Assembly: GCA_917880885.1 (NCBI GenBank)
Contig: OU862913.1
Coordinates: forward strand, 25,119,286-25,183,285
Origin: Limnephilus marmoratus
Taxonomy: Eukaryota; Arthropoda; Insecta; Trichoptera; Limnephilidae
DNA: 64,000 nt
Direction of reading: 5' to 3'
In this document: piece by piece, positions 46,205-58,708 of the stretch
How the letters are laid out: each line of letters opens with the position of its first letter
How positions within the stretch are numbered: position 1 is the stretch's first letter
Position numbers and translations under genes: made by a program
The notes under the pieces: model-generated
What the model saw: the letters and a program-made list of their open reading frames with translations, nothing else
Database searches by the model: none
What the model was told of the DNA's origin: nothing

Positions 46205-46560
46205 GCCCGCCAAATAATTCAATATATACTAGTGTTTCATTCAACAATTACTGCTTATTACATGTATCTTTTCTCGGGAGAATTTTTCAATGGTGACCAG
46301 ACAACTCAGAATGAAACCAACTCAGAAGCACCTCAGAAAGGTCATTAGGAGTGATGATAAAAAAAAAATTTAAAAAATTGCTCAAATAGGTTAAGTTAGG
46401 TTAGGGTTGCCGGCTATTTTAAAATTATTTTTTCATAGCTTTTAATGACTTTTCTGAGGTGTTTCTGAGTTGGTTTCTTTATGAGTTGGCATGGAACCTT
46501 TTTCAATATGAAGTGTTTCAGGCTAATAATTAATGCTTATAATAATTGTTATTTGTTTAT
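46205..46560. other. Gene-free stretch
   Basis: A short TTAGG-like run (TTAAGTTAGGTTAGGGTT, about 46391-46408) between a pair of inverted segments (GAAACCAACTCAGAAGCACC and its complement near 46460). Possibly a small fold-back MITE. Confidence 0.5.
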
Positions 46561-46769
46561 TTGTTTATTTGTTTATTAGGAACATACACAGTACATAAGT
46601 TTACAAGTTATAAGGAATGTTAAATAAAGTAATTACATGCTTTAGTACCTATTACGTAAGTCCGTATAATATCTGGGATAATACGCCTGGGATTTGAACA
46701 GTTCTTAAAACTTAACTAATGAATGAAAGAGAAGAATAATATTAAGGAAAATTGTATACAAAGATAAAA

Positions 46770-47905
46770 GAGATTTTTTTTTTTTTTTTTAGAACAAGAA
46801 TTACATGCTAACAAATTGTAATTAGTTTAGTGAAAAGATGAGTATTTTTATAGCAATAAATACATGCTCATGAGTAGTAATTAAAGTTTAATGAAAATAT
46901 AAGTGTAAATAAGAAGTTTTAAAATTAATTATATCACGCCAACAAATTTAGTAAATTAGTTTTGTATGTTTGCAGGGAGTTGTGGAAAATGTCTAAGTGT
47001 AATAATTTTTCATAGTGTGTATAAGATGTGATTGCGCGAGAGATTGGTGAGTTTTGTGCTGCATTAGTATTATTGGATCCTATGTGAAAAAGTGAAGTGT
47101 GCCTGGTACGCCTCATTGGAACATTTAAACCAATGACAGATAGCAATTCGGGACTATCTATTTTATTATTAAGCAGGTTATGTAGAAATATCAGATCTGA
47201 CAGTGTGCGTCTTTTTTGTAAAGATAACATATTATTTGAAGTTTTGTTGTATTTCTTGAGTAAATATTTCGAAAATTTATTCTGTATACTCTCTATTAAG
47301 TCTATGTATACCTTATATTGAGGATTCCATATGGTGGAAGCATACTCCAGTGGACTTCTGACCAATGAACAGAATAATATTTCCAGAGTCTTAGCACTTT
47401 TAAAAACTTTACATACTCTTAATAGAAAACCTAGCATCTTATAAGATTTTGATATAATGTATTCGATGTGCTTATCAAATATTAGTTTGCTATCCAAGTG
47501 AACACCTAGATCTTTACATGTAGACAAATATTTTAGAGGTTTGTTATTCAAGTTGTAAGGATAGGTTATTTTATTTTTATTTCTAGTAAACGTAATCGAG
47601 TGACACTTGGATATATTTAAGGACAATAAGTTTGATTCACAGTATGTGCACAAATGATCAAGATCTCTTTGTAATTCGATGCAATCGGATAACGACTGTA
47701 TAGGTTTAAAAATTTTCATGTCGTCCGCATACAATATAAAGTAACTATTTGGGAAGCATACAAGAATGTCATTTATATAAATATTGAATAGGAGTGGTCC
47801 GAGATGCGACCCCTGGGGCACACCTGAGACGATTTCTATTAAGCAAGATGCGAAACCATTGACAACCGTAATTTGGTGTCGATTACTAACATAAGATGCG
47901 AAAAA
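46770..47905 (-). pseudogene. LINE: reverse-transcriptase C-terminal half and 3' end
   Basis: From 47905 it reads SNRHQITVVNGF, VSGVPQGSHLGPLLFNIYIN, the catalytic LYADDMK, LSLNISKCHSITFTR, YKMLGFLLRVCKVFKS and LEYASTIWNPQY, and stops at 46934. The last 300 codons are intact. A T run at 46771-46789 marks the poly-A tail. It is 5'-truncated within the palm, and lacks a frame-breaking change in what remains. Confidence 0.75.
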
Positions 47906-48560
47906 TGTTATGCATAAAAAATCTTGTCTTAAACATTAGTTCATCAATTAAAAATAATAATTGATATTATAAAAAATATTTTTTTTCACTTTTATGCCTT
48001 TTTAATTTTTAATTAAAATGTAGGTTACATAGCTTTAGATTAACACCATGATTATATTTTAGTATTGCCATTTGAACGACAGTGGCGCCCTCCTATGTTT
48101 TCTACTCTTTTTTGACAGACTCTGACTGTACAAATATTATTTAGCCAGTATTTTAACCAATTTTATTGTTAAAGCTTTGTTCCTTGTGATGTAGATGTCA
48201 GTAATTAATTTGTAAGTAAGGGCGCAAACCTTTTTTATCGGTAACATTTTTAAAAGCTTCAACGAAAATAGAACAGGTGGCAGTAAAAATTCACCTAATA
48301 ACAAAAAAGAACATTATTTTTTACAAAAAAAATGCAACTTTTGGCAAAAAATCAACCAACAAAAAAGTTTTTGTACTGTAATACGTCTATTTTTTATGCA
48401 GTGAAACAGTTTCGACTTTACGCCACGCTCCTAATGTGAGTGGTTTGGTTTATTTATGGTCTTACGCATCGAATGACACAGCCTATCGCTATCATCTCAT
48501 CCAATTTCAGAGAAATGCGTGTGTATGCGTGAGTGCCTCCAAAAGTTGGTAGAATGAATT
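47906..48560. other. Gene-free stretch
   Basis: AT-rich DNA with no supported gene. A short GC-richer segment near 48080-48130 contains CAGTGGCGCCCTCC, possibly a MITE end. Confidence 0.35.
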
Positions 48561-48629
48561 GCCATCGACAACGAGTCCATCTTACGAGTTTCAGCTCGAT
48601 CAGATATTAATAAGAAACAGAAATTACAC

Positions 48630-48955
48630 CTGAAGTTCCTGAAGGTGATGAAATTTGGGTTCATCATTATGAACCCGAGTCTAAACAGGACTCAATGCAG
48701 CGGCACAGAAAGGCACACCACCCACCCAAGAAGTTTAAGGTGTCACAATCGGCTGGGAAAATCATGGCGACAGTCTTTTGGGACTCTGAAGGAATTCTGA
48801 TGATCGATTACAAAGAAAAGGGTGTTTCCATAACCGGAGATTACTACGATTCAATCCTAGAGCAATTAAAGGAAGTCATCAATGAGAAAAGAAGGGGAAA
48901 ATTGAGCAAGAGTGTCCTTCTGCACGACAACACACCTGTTCACAAGATATTTTAT
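48630..48955 (+). pseudogene. mariner transposase remnant
   Basis: It encodes the block GDEIWVHHYEPESKQ, then PPKKFKVSQSAGKIMATVFW and LLHDNTPVHK. These are the two conserved catalytic-Asp regions of mariner (D34D) transposases: the first DE(x)W block and the second HDN block. N-terminal DNA-binding domains are missing, and the copy is cut by the LINE fragment starting near 48960. Confidence 0.8.
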
Positions 48956-48959
48956 TCGG

Positions 48960-49725
48960 TCTGTTTTTTTTTACAGAGTAGGGGGGGAATCGCAGATGTT
49001 GGTGTTTATACATTTTTATTGCAAGTACGGGGAGCCAAGGGAGAGGAGTCGATTTTAAAGTTCCGCTTATGGTTCGCATTGTGGCATTAAGCTGAACGTC
49101 GATAATGGAAGTGTGAGCGCTTCTAGCCCATACTGGAGCACAGTATTCAGCTGCTGAGAAAACCAGGGCAAAACATAACCCCGCCAAATATTAGGCGATA
49201 GATTGCAACACTGAGGGAATACAAGAAGGCGCTGCAAAAAAGCGCAATACCTTTGCACGATGATGTCGTTTCTCACCCGGCATGCCGCTTGAAGTATTTA
49301 AAACCCTTCTGGATTGAAGGAGAAAGACTCCTTCGATCACCTCTCACCCCAGAAGATAGGTGGAAAAGCTTGAGTGGCAATCAGCAAACGACAAAAACGC
49401 CCATCTTGTTGAAGACCCCTCTGAGAGACAACCTGGGTTCTCATTGCCTCGCAAACTCTGGACCGCCATCAATAGGATAAGGTTCTCCCATAGCCGTTGT
49501 GGTCACATGATGCATATATGGGACCTTAAAGAGTCGGCAATGTGTGAATGCGGTGCGGTGCAGACCACCGAACATGTGGTCAACGAATGCCCGCTCCATT
49601 CATTCCCCGGCGGGATTGATGAGGTCCATACGGCAATGCCTGAGGCCCTAGACTGGCTCGCAGACCTAGATGTCCCCCTCTGACCCCCCACCATACGAAA
49701 GAAGAATATATTTATATTTATCATA
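48960..49725. pseudogene. LINE 3' end with inverted 5' segment
   Basis: On the minus strand 49187-48990 reads GLCFALVFSAAEYCAPVWAR, then STPLPWLPVL. On the plus strand from 49168 the next part of the same LINE follows: PPNIRR, RLLRSPLTPEDRW and a final MCECGAVQTTEHVVNECPL zinc-knuckle-like region, with stop at 49681. The inverted piece ends exactly where the sense piece begins in the protein, the signature of twin priming at target-primed reverse transcription. Confidence 0.7.
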
Positions 49726-49729
49726 TCTC

Positions 49730-50530
49730 TTCAAATTGGTCACATTTTGGCCAGCAAACGTCTGAGGGTGTTAGCAAAATGGACATAATATGGCCAAAAA
49801 TAGTCCAGGGGTTATCATATTTTCTATTAAGATGAAGCCATAGTAAATAATGCAAAATCATTCAAAATCATGTATTTTTGTTTTGAAAATTTAATCACTT
49901 AGAAGTATTGTAGATGCTTCAATTAAATACTGCGTGTAGAACATACCTTGGCCCTTAAAAAGGTCGGTCATTTTTTTAGAAGTCTTTTAATAAGCCTAGA
50001 AAAAAATAAAGTATAAGGTCTATAAAAAACATTTTCAAGTCCAAACTCTCCTATTTATAAACCCCTTTTCGTATATGGTTTTATTGTATAATGTGGCAAA
50101 TTCAGTTTATTTTATAATAATCGCAAAAAAAAATGATATTTACGCCCGAACTTCACAAAATAAAATAAAATATGCATTATGCATTTTTGACATCAATCAA
50201 TACGGCCCGCACTCTACGAATTTGGATTCTTGAAGTGACCCTTATGGCATGAGCACAAGAACCATGAAGTGGGCACACCTATTTCGTATCAGTCACGCCC
50301 CAGCAGGAGCGGGAAACACGTGTGACTCTGGGTCGCTTAGTTTTGTGAAATAAATTTTTAATTTCAGTTTTATTACAATAAACAATTCATAAAAGAGGAA
50401 TTAATATTTTTTACAGACCTTTGCGAAATCAACATGTAAAAAAAATTATCAAATACTTTATCCAACCTTTCCAAAAGCTTTTTCTCAAGTATTTTTAAAC
50501 TCCATCGATTTTTTCCTGAACTATTGGATC
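49730..50530. other. Gene-free stretch
   Basis: No supported gene. AT-rich with one GC-richer patch (about 50210-50340). Confidence 0.35.
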
Positions 50531-50537
50531 GCCTTAA

Positions 50538-51340
50538 TAATATTTGATTTAATTTCCAGGTTTCTATTGCTGTACATAATAGAGAAAACAAAAAATATTT
50601 TAACCCCTCAGAAAATCGCCAATATGCACTTTAAATGTCTTAAACGAAATGACATTTTACGAAAACTTTGTGTTACTACCGCTCCACAATTAACGCTCTA
50701 TAAATGAAACATTTGTGAACGTAGCCGAATAGTAATAACTGTTTTAGACAGGTTACAAAATAAGCTTTCGAATAAATAATAATATTAAAAATAAATATTA
50801 ATATTTGTAAATATTAAAAATTAGAATGCAAACATTAAAAAAATGTCAAAATGACTCACGTGATGTTTTTATGTAAAAACGGTACTTAAATCACAGATTA
50901 TGTAAACAACAATAATTATTCTATTGTATAAATGTGTAATAAACACTTTTGTAATCTCACTTTTTTATCATTTCATATAAAAATATTTAATAAAAATTAA
51001 CAATGTCGGGAGCGGGCGCGCGTAGGAAATTTGGGGGGATAAATTATGTGTCAGACTGCGCGTCTGACAGAATGTTCTTTTTATCTATTTCTATGGACAA
51101 CTTGAATAGAGATGTGCAGCATGATTCACTATCGACATTTCACTTTTTATTTTACGGATGTAACTAAAACAATAAAGAAGTTATAACGGTTTCTATGGAG
51201 GCACACGCGCTGACGTGTAAACACGCTTATTGTACTTGACTGCTGTCGTATTTTTAACGCTTATATCTGCTTACGTTGCGGAGGGGTTAATAATATTTGA
51301 TTTAGTTTCCAGGTTTCTATTGCTGTACAGAATAGAAAAA
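50538..51340. repeat. Dispersed repeat, partly inverted relative to 56690-57050
   Basis: 50640-51000 is the complement of 56700-57045 (for example GAAACATTTGTGAACGTAGC against GCTACGTTCAGAAATGTTTC). A 60-bp segment with CCAGGTTTCTATTGCTGTAC occurs directly repeated at 50556 and 51308. Confidence 0.7.
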
Positions 51341-52290
51341 ACAAATATTTTAAAAACAATAATAAAAAACATAATCTCTTATCCTACAATTTATATTTAT
51401 TTTATCAAAGATGTTGTCGTCCACATACAAAAAGTGTAACAAACAATATTCAAAAGAAAAGAAAAAAAATACAAATTCAAAATACAAATATTCTGTATCC
51501 TTACAATAATGTAAAACTTAAAATAATAATAACAGCAATAATGCTCAAAATTATTTAAATTCACAATATAAATGAAAAAAAATTATGAAAAAATTCTCAT
51601 AAAAGAACATTGTAAAACAGTTTTTTTTTTAAATTAAATTTGTTTATGGTGTTGAATTTTTTTCTTTCCCTCATGGTGTTGCCATGTTATCGATTGTATG
51701 TAGAAGGTGGATATCCTATTTACACGGCGCTGGCAACACTTTAAACGGCAGCCTTTACAGGGTTGGAGAGTTCGTCAATCATTTTTTGTTCAACTGAAAT
51801 ATAAAAAAAAATTTCAAATTAGTACATAAATATATCTGGCTAACTAACCATCATGTTGTTCCTCCGGAGTGGTATGCACAGAGGATAGACTGCCATTCAA
51901 CTCTGTTTCGGCACACAATTCTCGCTTTATTCACATCCATGCATCGCCTCGTTCATATTCTATTAATTTTCTCTTATTTAACCCAGACAATTTGTTCGGT
52001 TTTGGGAACAACACATAAAAATCATTGTGTCTCCCTTACTTAATAGAGAGAAATATGATTTAAAGGGTGTTAGAAAGAGAAATTACCACGCTTCATATTC
52101 AAATAAACAAAATAACCACAAAAGAAGTAAAATGTAGAAGTTATGAAACCAAAGTTTCGAATCATAATTTGAAATAAATTTATGAAACTTTCGGAATTTT
52201 TTTACAATTATTTTTACATGAAATGACATAAAAATGAAGTGACAATAACGTTTGTATTACATTTGTCTAATAACATGTGTGTTTTTTATT
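51340..52290. other. Gene-free stretch
   Basis: AT-rich. 51980-52150 is a diverged copy of the GGAACAACTCATA module upstream of the NACHT gene. Nothing coding is supported. Confidence 0.4.
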
Positions 52291-52297
52291 TTTTTAC

Positions 52298-52935
52298 TAG
52301 CTGACCTGGCAACGCGTTGCTGTGGCTAATAAAACACAACATCATCTACTGGATGGTTATCCAACCTTTATAACCACCGCCGTCTTTGAGTTTATCGCGA
52401 AGAGACAGACAGATGCCGCGGATGACTTTAATTTATAATACGTAGAGATGGTGTGAAAGATTATAATAATGTGCATGAAATGCTTAGGGTAACTAACGTA
52501 TTTAAGTTAATAAGGATTAATACTGTATCCGTCTAAATAACTTTTCAATTACCGCAATGTACGTGACCATTTTTTTAGAAGATAGAATGGGTATAGTAAG
52601 CTATCCGTAAAAGATAGATATATGCCTTCGCGGACTTTTTTTGTAGATCTATAAAAGAGTAATATCCCACCATGCATTGTTTTGTTATATCCCAAAAGGA
52701 TTAGGCAGTGTTTTCGATGAAAGCTACCAGGCGGCTTGACTTTTTCCGACACTTCTAACAATTATCGTTATGTTTCAACCAATTTACACAAATCCTTGAT
52801 AAATTACATACCTAAACCTTCCTCACGAAACACACTATCTATTGGTGAAAACCGCATGAAAATCAGTTCAATTGTTTTCGAGTTTATCGCGAACAGACAG
52901 ACGACGCGGGGGACTTTAATTTATAATATGTAGAG
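52298..52935 (+). repeat. Dispersed repeat, second copy of 19287 type
   Basis: It matches 19295-19665 and continues with a further 270 bp ending GGGGGACTTTAATTTATAAT, a phrase that also occurs near its start, as an internal or terminal duplication. Confidence 0.7.
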
Positions 52936-53640
52936 ATTAAGGTGAGCCATTTCTTAAAACATTTTTATGTTTGCTTGTAAAAATATTATATTATGGCAAG
53001 GTACTGTTTAATGTACAATATATTTGTTCTACTGGCAATTTTGAATGCTGGTCACACGGGATAAACAATACTTTAGTTCCAATTTCTACCACCAAAATCA
53101 TTTTCGTCCAAAGTGTCCTGGTGTGTAAAGCTATCAGATTTAGCCTCGCAACTTTCTGAGATTTAATATTGTGCCAAATCATTGTATTATTCAACAATTT
53201 TAAAATAAAGTGAATATCTGTTGATAATCAATTCATGTTATCATTTAACTCCTGTGACACATTTACAGCGAACACGCGTACAGCGAACAGAGTACGGCAT
53301 ATGAGAACAGCGCCCGAGTCCATTTCTCAATGCGCAGAACCTAATGCACACTTTAGGGGACAATCCGAGCTGTCCTCTTAGGCGTTATGGTTCATCCCTT
53401 GCGTTTCTTTTGGGATCTGAGAATCGCACACGCGCACTCGAATGTGAATTTCAAATACGGTGGGTACAAACCATTGGATCCCCACTGAACCATTTGTTTG
53501 CGTAGTTTCGGGCGGGAATCGCTCACGTTCAAATTAAGTTCGATAATAATCTTCCAACGTTATTTTAATTATGCTATATCGTAAATTGGTATATATCTAT
53601 AGACATTTTATATTATTTTGTGTTTAGGTATCCGATAGAC
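52936..53640. other. Gene-free stretch
   Basis: Open frames on both strands at 52971-53197 show no family resemblance and no repeat. 53260-53530 is GC-richer, unique-looking DNA without a convincing frame. Confidence 0.3.
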
Positions 53641-54571
53641 CAGGACTTCCCAACCAGGGGGGATTAGAGAAATGTCAGGAGGGGCGTAATAGCGAAATCG
53701 CCTTGCCGTCCATAGCTATATTTATCTATAGCTCTAGCAAAGACTGAACCCAAAATCGACCAATTGGTACAGAGCACGCAAGCTCAAGTATCTCACTAGT
53801 ACTTTAATTTTTTTTATTTATTTGTTCTAAAATTACTTTGAAAGTTATTAGACATTATCTAATTATAAAAATATAATTTAAATAAATAAAAAATAATAAT
53901 AGAATAATAATGTATAATTAAAAGAAAACTAAGAAATGTAAATGTAAAAGTAATTAATGATTAAAGCTGGGAACATACTAGGCCCACGCTATGCGAAGTA
54001 GGTAGACGTCATCATTTCCATATCTGGACTACTTACCATCCATACATTTTCAATGGAAACGGGTGCTTTAGAATCACACTAGCCCCACGCAACGCGTAGG
54101 TGGTGTCGGTTTGCATTGCGTGGGGCTAGTGTGAATACATATACATAGAAAATGTATGGATGGTAAGTAGTCCAGATATGGAAATGATGATGTCTACCTA
54201 CGTCGCATAGCGTGGTATGGGCTTAGTATGTTCCCAGCTTAAAAGTGTACCTACTCTTCTATTAAAGGGGGCATACATTAATTACCTGAGCAGTTTTTCT
54301 TCCAATCTAGACCCCTCCGCCCCCCTTGGTGAGTTAAATTTGGGCCACTTCGTACATTCTTTTCGAGTAACATGAGGTTTTACTGGACCCCCCCCCCCCC
54401 CCCTTTTGAGATCACTTAATTAATGTATGCCCCCAAAGATCCATAATAAATAATCCATAGTCAATATAAAAAAATGTGTTTCTTATTTTTGTTGAAACTT
54501 AATTAAGGGGGGCATGAAAATATTTTTTTTTTATTCGGGGAGGCTCGGCGAAATAAAGGTTGGGAACCCTG
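53641..54571. mobile_element. Non-autonomous hAT-like element
   Basis: The ends are CAGGACTTCCCAACC and GGTTGGGAACCCTG. CGATAGAC is repeated at 53633-53640 and 54572-54579. Two smaller fold-back MITEs are nested: 53961-54243 (ends AAGCTGGGAACATACTA, long arms around ACACTAGCCCCACGC) and 54266-54437 (GGGGGCATACATTAATTA and its complement). No transposase. Confidence 0.88.
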
Positions 54572-54766
54572 CGATAGACAAACCAAATAATTTTTTTAGA
54601 AATTTTATATTATATTCTACGGTTGGTGAGATTACAAGTATGTAAAAAATGTCGATCCCCACCACCAAAGAAGTGCTCGAGCCTCCACTGGGCCTAGTAA
54701 TGTTAAAATTGAGTGAGGTGGGTAAATTATAACACAGAACAGGTTAGGTTGGGTTAGATTAGATTA

Positions 54767-55005
54767 TTTTTGTTGTTTGTTTTTGGGGTGTTATGCCGTG
54801 TTACGCTACCTCCTCCTTTAGCCAACGTTTCGGACAGCGTTACAGTGTCCATCATCAGGGCAGATGTGTTGATGATGGACAGATGTGTTTATGATGTGCT
54901 GATGATTAACAGTGAAACGCTGTCCGAAACGTTGGCTAAAGGAGGAGGTAGTGTAACATGGCATAACACCCCAAAAACAAACAACAAAAATATTTTTGGC
55001 CGTGA
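54767..55005. repeat. Fold-back MITE
   Basis: The arms TTTTTGTTGTTTGTTTTTGG ... CCAAAAACAAACAACAAAAA and TAGCCAACGTTTCGGACAGC ... GCTGTCCGAAACGTTGGCTA are near-perfect complements, about 95 bp each, around a loop with short ATGATGGACAGATGTGTT-type repeats. Confidence 0.85.
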
Positions 55006-55076
55006 AAATCTAAAATCATATCTAGATTAGATTAGTTTGAGTTGAGTTAGATTAGGTTAGGTAGGAGTGTACATAC

Positions 55077-55233
55077 GCTCCCTGTTGCGCTTCTTCTCCT
55101 CTTCGTTCTTGGCGTCGCGGATGACCTTGAGACGCGCCTCTTCCTCACGGATGCCAACTTCTCGCTTGGAGAGGCGTGACTGGTGAGCAGCCCCGTACAG
55201 GATCCCCACCACCAGGAAACTCCAGCGCCCGGC
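55077..55233 (-). CDS. ATP5ME: ATP synthase subunit e (one exon)
   Basis: This 157-nt exon on the minus strand sits between a good acceptor (TTTGTTTGTTTCAG) and a strong donor (GTATGT). It reads AGRWSFLVVGILYGAAHQ, SRLSKREVGIREEEAR and then DAKNEEEKKRNRE. This matches subunit e of mitochondrial F1Fo ATP synthase, a small membrane protein of the Fo dimer interface: a transmembrane segment with the conserved GxxxG-type face (VVGILYG) followed by a charged helix. Family members are about 70-100 residues, so this exon is the middle. The first exon (a short PVxVSPLIK-like segment) and the last exon were not found. Subunit e is nuclear-encoded in animals. Confidence 0.75.
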
Positions 55234-55504
55234 CTGAAACAAACAAACAAACGCATACATCATTCGCACATTGCGCTGGTCAGGTACTTCCCAAACTTCC
55301 TCTTGCCCATCTCCTACCGCTGCACAAGTAGTTGGAACTCTTGCAGGCTAATCACATTGTACATCATTCCCTAATAAAAATGCTGGTTGGAATTTTCATG
55401 CACTATATTATGCTCCAAAAGCGAGAACTTTTGTTAACTGTTTAACAATACTGTGTGTGTTTAACAATACAACTCCGACCCCTAAGCGTCAATATTTATT
55501 TATT

Positions 55505-56480
55505 TATTTTTTCAGGTTCTCCATAAAACAGTTATACACCAAATTATTACAGGAGAAGATTACAATATACAAGAGAAAAAAAGGCCAAGGGGGCAGTTTC
55601 ACTATGTTGAGACATATGTCAAAAGATAGTTACTGAACTCTCTATAGGTAACATTGAAGATGTCAATGTTCAATGCAGAATCGTTAAGCAGTTGAATTGC
55701 TCTATTTAAGACTCCAGATACTAATATCTACAGCCTGTATGTTTGACGAATATCTACAGCTCATATGTTGAACTAATATCTACGAACTTCAGAGTGTTGA
55801 CTAATATCTACAGAGCGTAGGTTGAACTAATATCTACAGAGCGTAGGATGGACTAATCAGCTAAATGTGTCCAATAGTCTGATATTAGGGATTTTTACAT
55901 ACATACTTACATAAATTAAGTTTTTTAAACTGCATACGCAATATTACGTTATTCCAATATGTTATACATAATTGCAAATCCAACCTCTGCCAGTGCTGTA
56001 GATATTCGTCAACACTTTGGTTCTCATAGATATTAATCAACAGTTTGAGCTGTAGATATTCGTCAACACTTTGATTCTCATAGATATTAGTTCGATTTTT
56101 TCCGTTTTTGGAATTCCTGTAGATATTAGTAGACGCCTCCCTATTTAATGGGGCATTCTGAAAGGAAGAAGTTCTCGCTTTCGGAGCATAAAAAGTATGT
56201 GGGATCTCCCACGAGTATACGCGTTAGGGACATATAGGTTAATCTCCTTCAACATAGGTGGATTCAGTACAGTACCGGAGATCAGTTTAAAAAAATGTTT
56301 CCCCAAAAATATTTTTCGGCGGGCTTCTAACATATTAAGATCGAGCATTCCTGTTAAGAACAACGATGGATACAGGAATGGGTAGTATGGATATTCCCTC
56401 ATATACAGGTAACGCATAAACCTTTTTTGTACTTTTTCTATAAACAATAGCAGTCGAGTACAATAAGCTGGTTTTTTCAA
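55505..56480 (-). pseudogene. LINE C-terminal fragment split by a DNA element
   Basis: 56480-56150 encodes the post-RT tail: LLFIEKVQKRFMRYLYMRE, LEARRKIFLGKHFFKLI and VPNAYTRGRS. The remainder, with poly-A at about 55500-55515 (complement), lies beyond the element at 55710-56140. Confidence 0.65.
55710..56140. mobile_element. Non-autonomous element with 54-bp subterminal repeats (copy 2)
   Basis: CTATTTAA at 55702-55709 is repeated at 56141-56148. The ends GACTCCAGATACTAATATC and the complement of GGAGGCGTCTACTAATATC are imperfect inverted repeats. Each arm holds several ATATCTACAG boxes; the core is unique and about 150 bp. It interrupts a LINE fragment. No open frame. Confidence 0.85.
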
Positions 56481-56689
56481 GTTAACGCGTGTGTTCCCAC
56501 AGAAATTGTTATAACTCTGTTATTGTTCTAATGACAACCATAAAACAAAAAGTAGAAGATCCATATTAAATCAAGCTTCACATCTCTATTCAAAGTTGTC
56601 CATAGAAGTACATAAAAAAGACTTATTTTGTAGAAACAGTTTTCACGAGCCAAATCGCCTACGCGCTGTTAGAGATTGTTAATTTTTTA

Positions 56690-57050
56690 ATAAATATTCT
56701 TGTATGAAATGGTAAAAAAGTGAGGTGACAAAATTGTTAATTATACATTTATACAATAGAATAAGTGGTTTTTTTAAGTGATCCGTGATTTTAGTGCCGT
56801 TTTCACATAAAAACAGCATGTGAATCATTTTTACAATTTTTTTATGTTTGCATTCTAAATTTTAATATTTACAAATGTTAATATTTATTTGTAATATAAC
56901 AATTTGAAAGCTTATTTCGTAACCTTTCTAAAACAGTTTTTACTATTCGGCTACGTTCAGAAATGTTTCATTTATAGAGCTTTAATTGTGAAGCGGTAAT
57001 AACACAAAGTTTTTGTAAAACTGACATTTCGTTAAAGACATTTTAATTGA
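56690..57050. repeat. Dispersed repeat, inverted partner of 50640-51000
   Basis: See 50538-51340. The last 150 bp also resemble the GCGGAAATATTTTG module of 10-20 kb in order and spacing. Confidence 0.65.
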
Positions 57051-57118
57051 ATATTCGCGATATATCGGACAGGTTAAATGAATTAATTATGAAATAACAC
57101 AAATTTATCAAATAAAAT

Positions 57119-57420
57119 TTATTTGCCCACGCCGGGATTCGATCCAGCGACCTTCGGATTACAAATCAAGACCACGCCAGTCGCCGATGTTGTGAGAGTC
57201 CGGATGGAGAGGTCAAAAGGTCTCCCACAACCAGTCTGTCCCGATCCAACCTGCCACGCAGCTGATAGGCAGATGCATACACCACCAAGACCCAGACAAA
57301 CCAAGCCTCATCAACGCGGGCCTCCCTGCTAACTCAACATCGTAGTGAACCACTTGGGTTGACCTATGGCAGAATTGTTGGTTATCCAATAAATGGTTCC
57401 CGGGGCGGCGGTACCAAATT
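57119..57420 (-). repeat. SINE family 1 head joined to a SINE-like repeat
   Basis: 57119-57177 is the complement of the tRNA-like head of family 1. 57190-57420 is a minus-strand copy of the first half of the 14795-15258 repeat. The latter then recurs in the plus direction at 57590, making a loose inverted pair. Confidence 0.6.
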
Positions 57421-57589
57421 CAAGCGTATTTTGATTGTAATGGAACTCACGCACATGTCGACCAATACAAAAATATATTTAAATGGCGGAACAGGAATCA
57501 TTTTATACGGAAATTTAGAACTTTGATTAAATAAAAATATAATTTCAATGCATCTTTTATTACCTATCGAAAGACAATTAGTTGTTTCA

Positions 57590-58012
57590 TTTTTAATTTG
57601 GGAGGCGGGTATGGGTAACGCCACCCCCGGGAACTATTTGTTGGATAACCAACACCTCTGCCATAGGTCACCCCAAGTGGCTCACTACGTTTGGTGACTT
57701 AGCAGGGGTGCCCGGGTTCATGGGGTGAGGTTTTCAATTTTTTTTCGGCTGATGCGTCTGCCCACCTAGAGAGAGACTGGTTGAGGTAGGCCTTTTCGCC
57801 TTTCCAGCAGGACTCTCTTGACCCATCGCCTTGCACCGCAGTTGGAGGGATGGATTCATACGTGTCACTCTAACTACCTTTTTCCTTCCCAGATCTTCCT
57901 TTCCTTCCCCTTCCTTAAAAATACCCTCCATACAGCATCCTCTAGGATGACATAGGCCCTGAGGGAAATTATTTTCCTCAAGACCTGTATGGAGCAAATG
58001 TAAAAAAAAGTT
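57590..58012 (+). repeat. SINE-like repeat with terminal hairpin
   Basis: A full-length copy of the family at 14795-15258. It begins TTGGGAGGCGGGTATGGG; the hairpin CCTGAGGGAAATTATTTTCC starts near 57958. Confidence 0.75.
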
Positions 58013-58700
58013 ATTAAGTTGAAATGTAGTGTAATTCTTAAAATCTGTGCCTAATAAAAGTGCAGCGATTAGTGGAATATTTAACAGAGGTTTAAACATC
58101 CAAACCTAAGAACATTATTCGTGTAAACCAATTACAAATATATAATAAATGTAGGTAGCTACCTACCTAAAATTAAAAATATATAATATTATATAGATAT
58201 AGGTACGAATTGTACAGCAGTAGTAATACATTTAAAATTGGTAATTAAATACTGAAAGGCATCTAAAAGATGCAATATATATGTTATAATAGACAGATAC
58301 GGTACCAAAAGTCGTCAGTAAAGTTATATAATGACGTAAAATCCTAACCTCAAAATGACAACCGAAAAACTCGAAATTGATAATAATTCAATAAGACTTT
58401 AAGGAAGATGCTGTGTTTAATATATTGATTTACCTTAATCAGCGGGGAAATTCGGACGGGGGGGCCAAGAGGGAGTCCGGACATTTTGATATTTGTAGGT
58501 TTTGAAAATTACACGAAAAATTTATCTAAACTGCGGACACCCGACTAATGTTGCCAGCGGCAGGAAAATATTTATCTCAAATTATTATTTTGCAAAAATA
58601 ATAATTTTGTGATTGATTAGTACATAATTTTCTTTGCAATATTTTGTATTTAGTTAGATCACATATATGGTGATGGGCTCCTAATAATTATTCAAATATA
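58013..58700. other. Gene-free stretch
   Basis: AT-rich. No supported gene or repeat family. Confidence 0.3.
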
Positions 58701-58708
58701 TAATAAAT

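Noticed and set aside
52971..53197. Overlapping 62- and 68-codon frames on opposite strands
   Set aside because: No motif, no repeats, no splice context. Chance open frames in a region without other evidence.
54770..55030. An 86-codon frame with a repeated internal segment
   Set aside because: It runs through both arms of a fold-back MITE; the internal symmetry comes from the palindrome.
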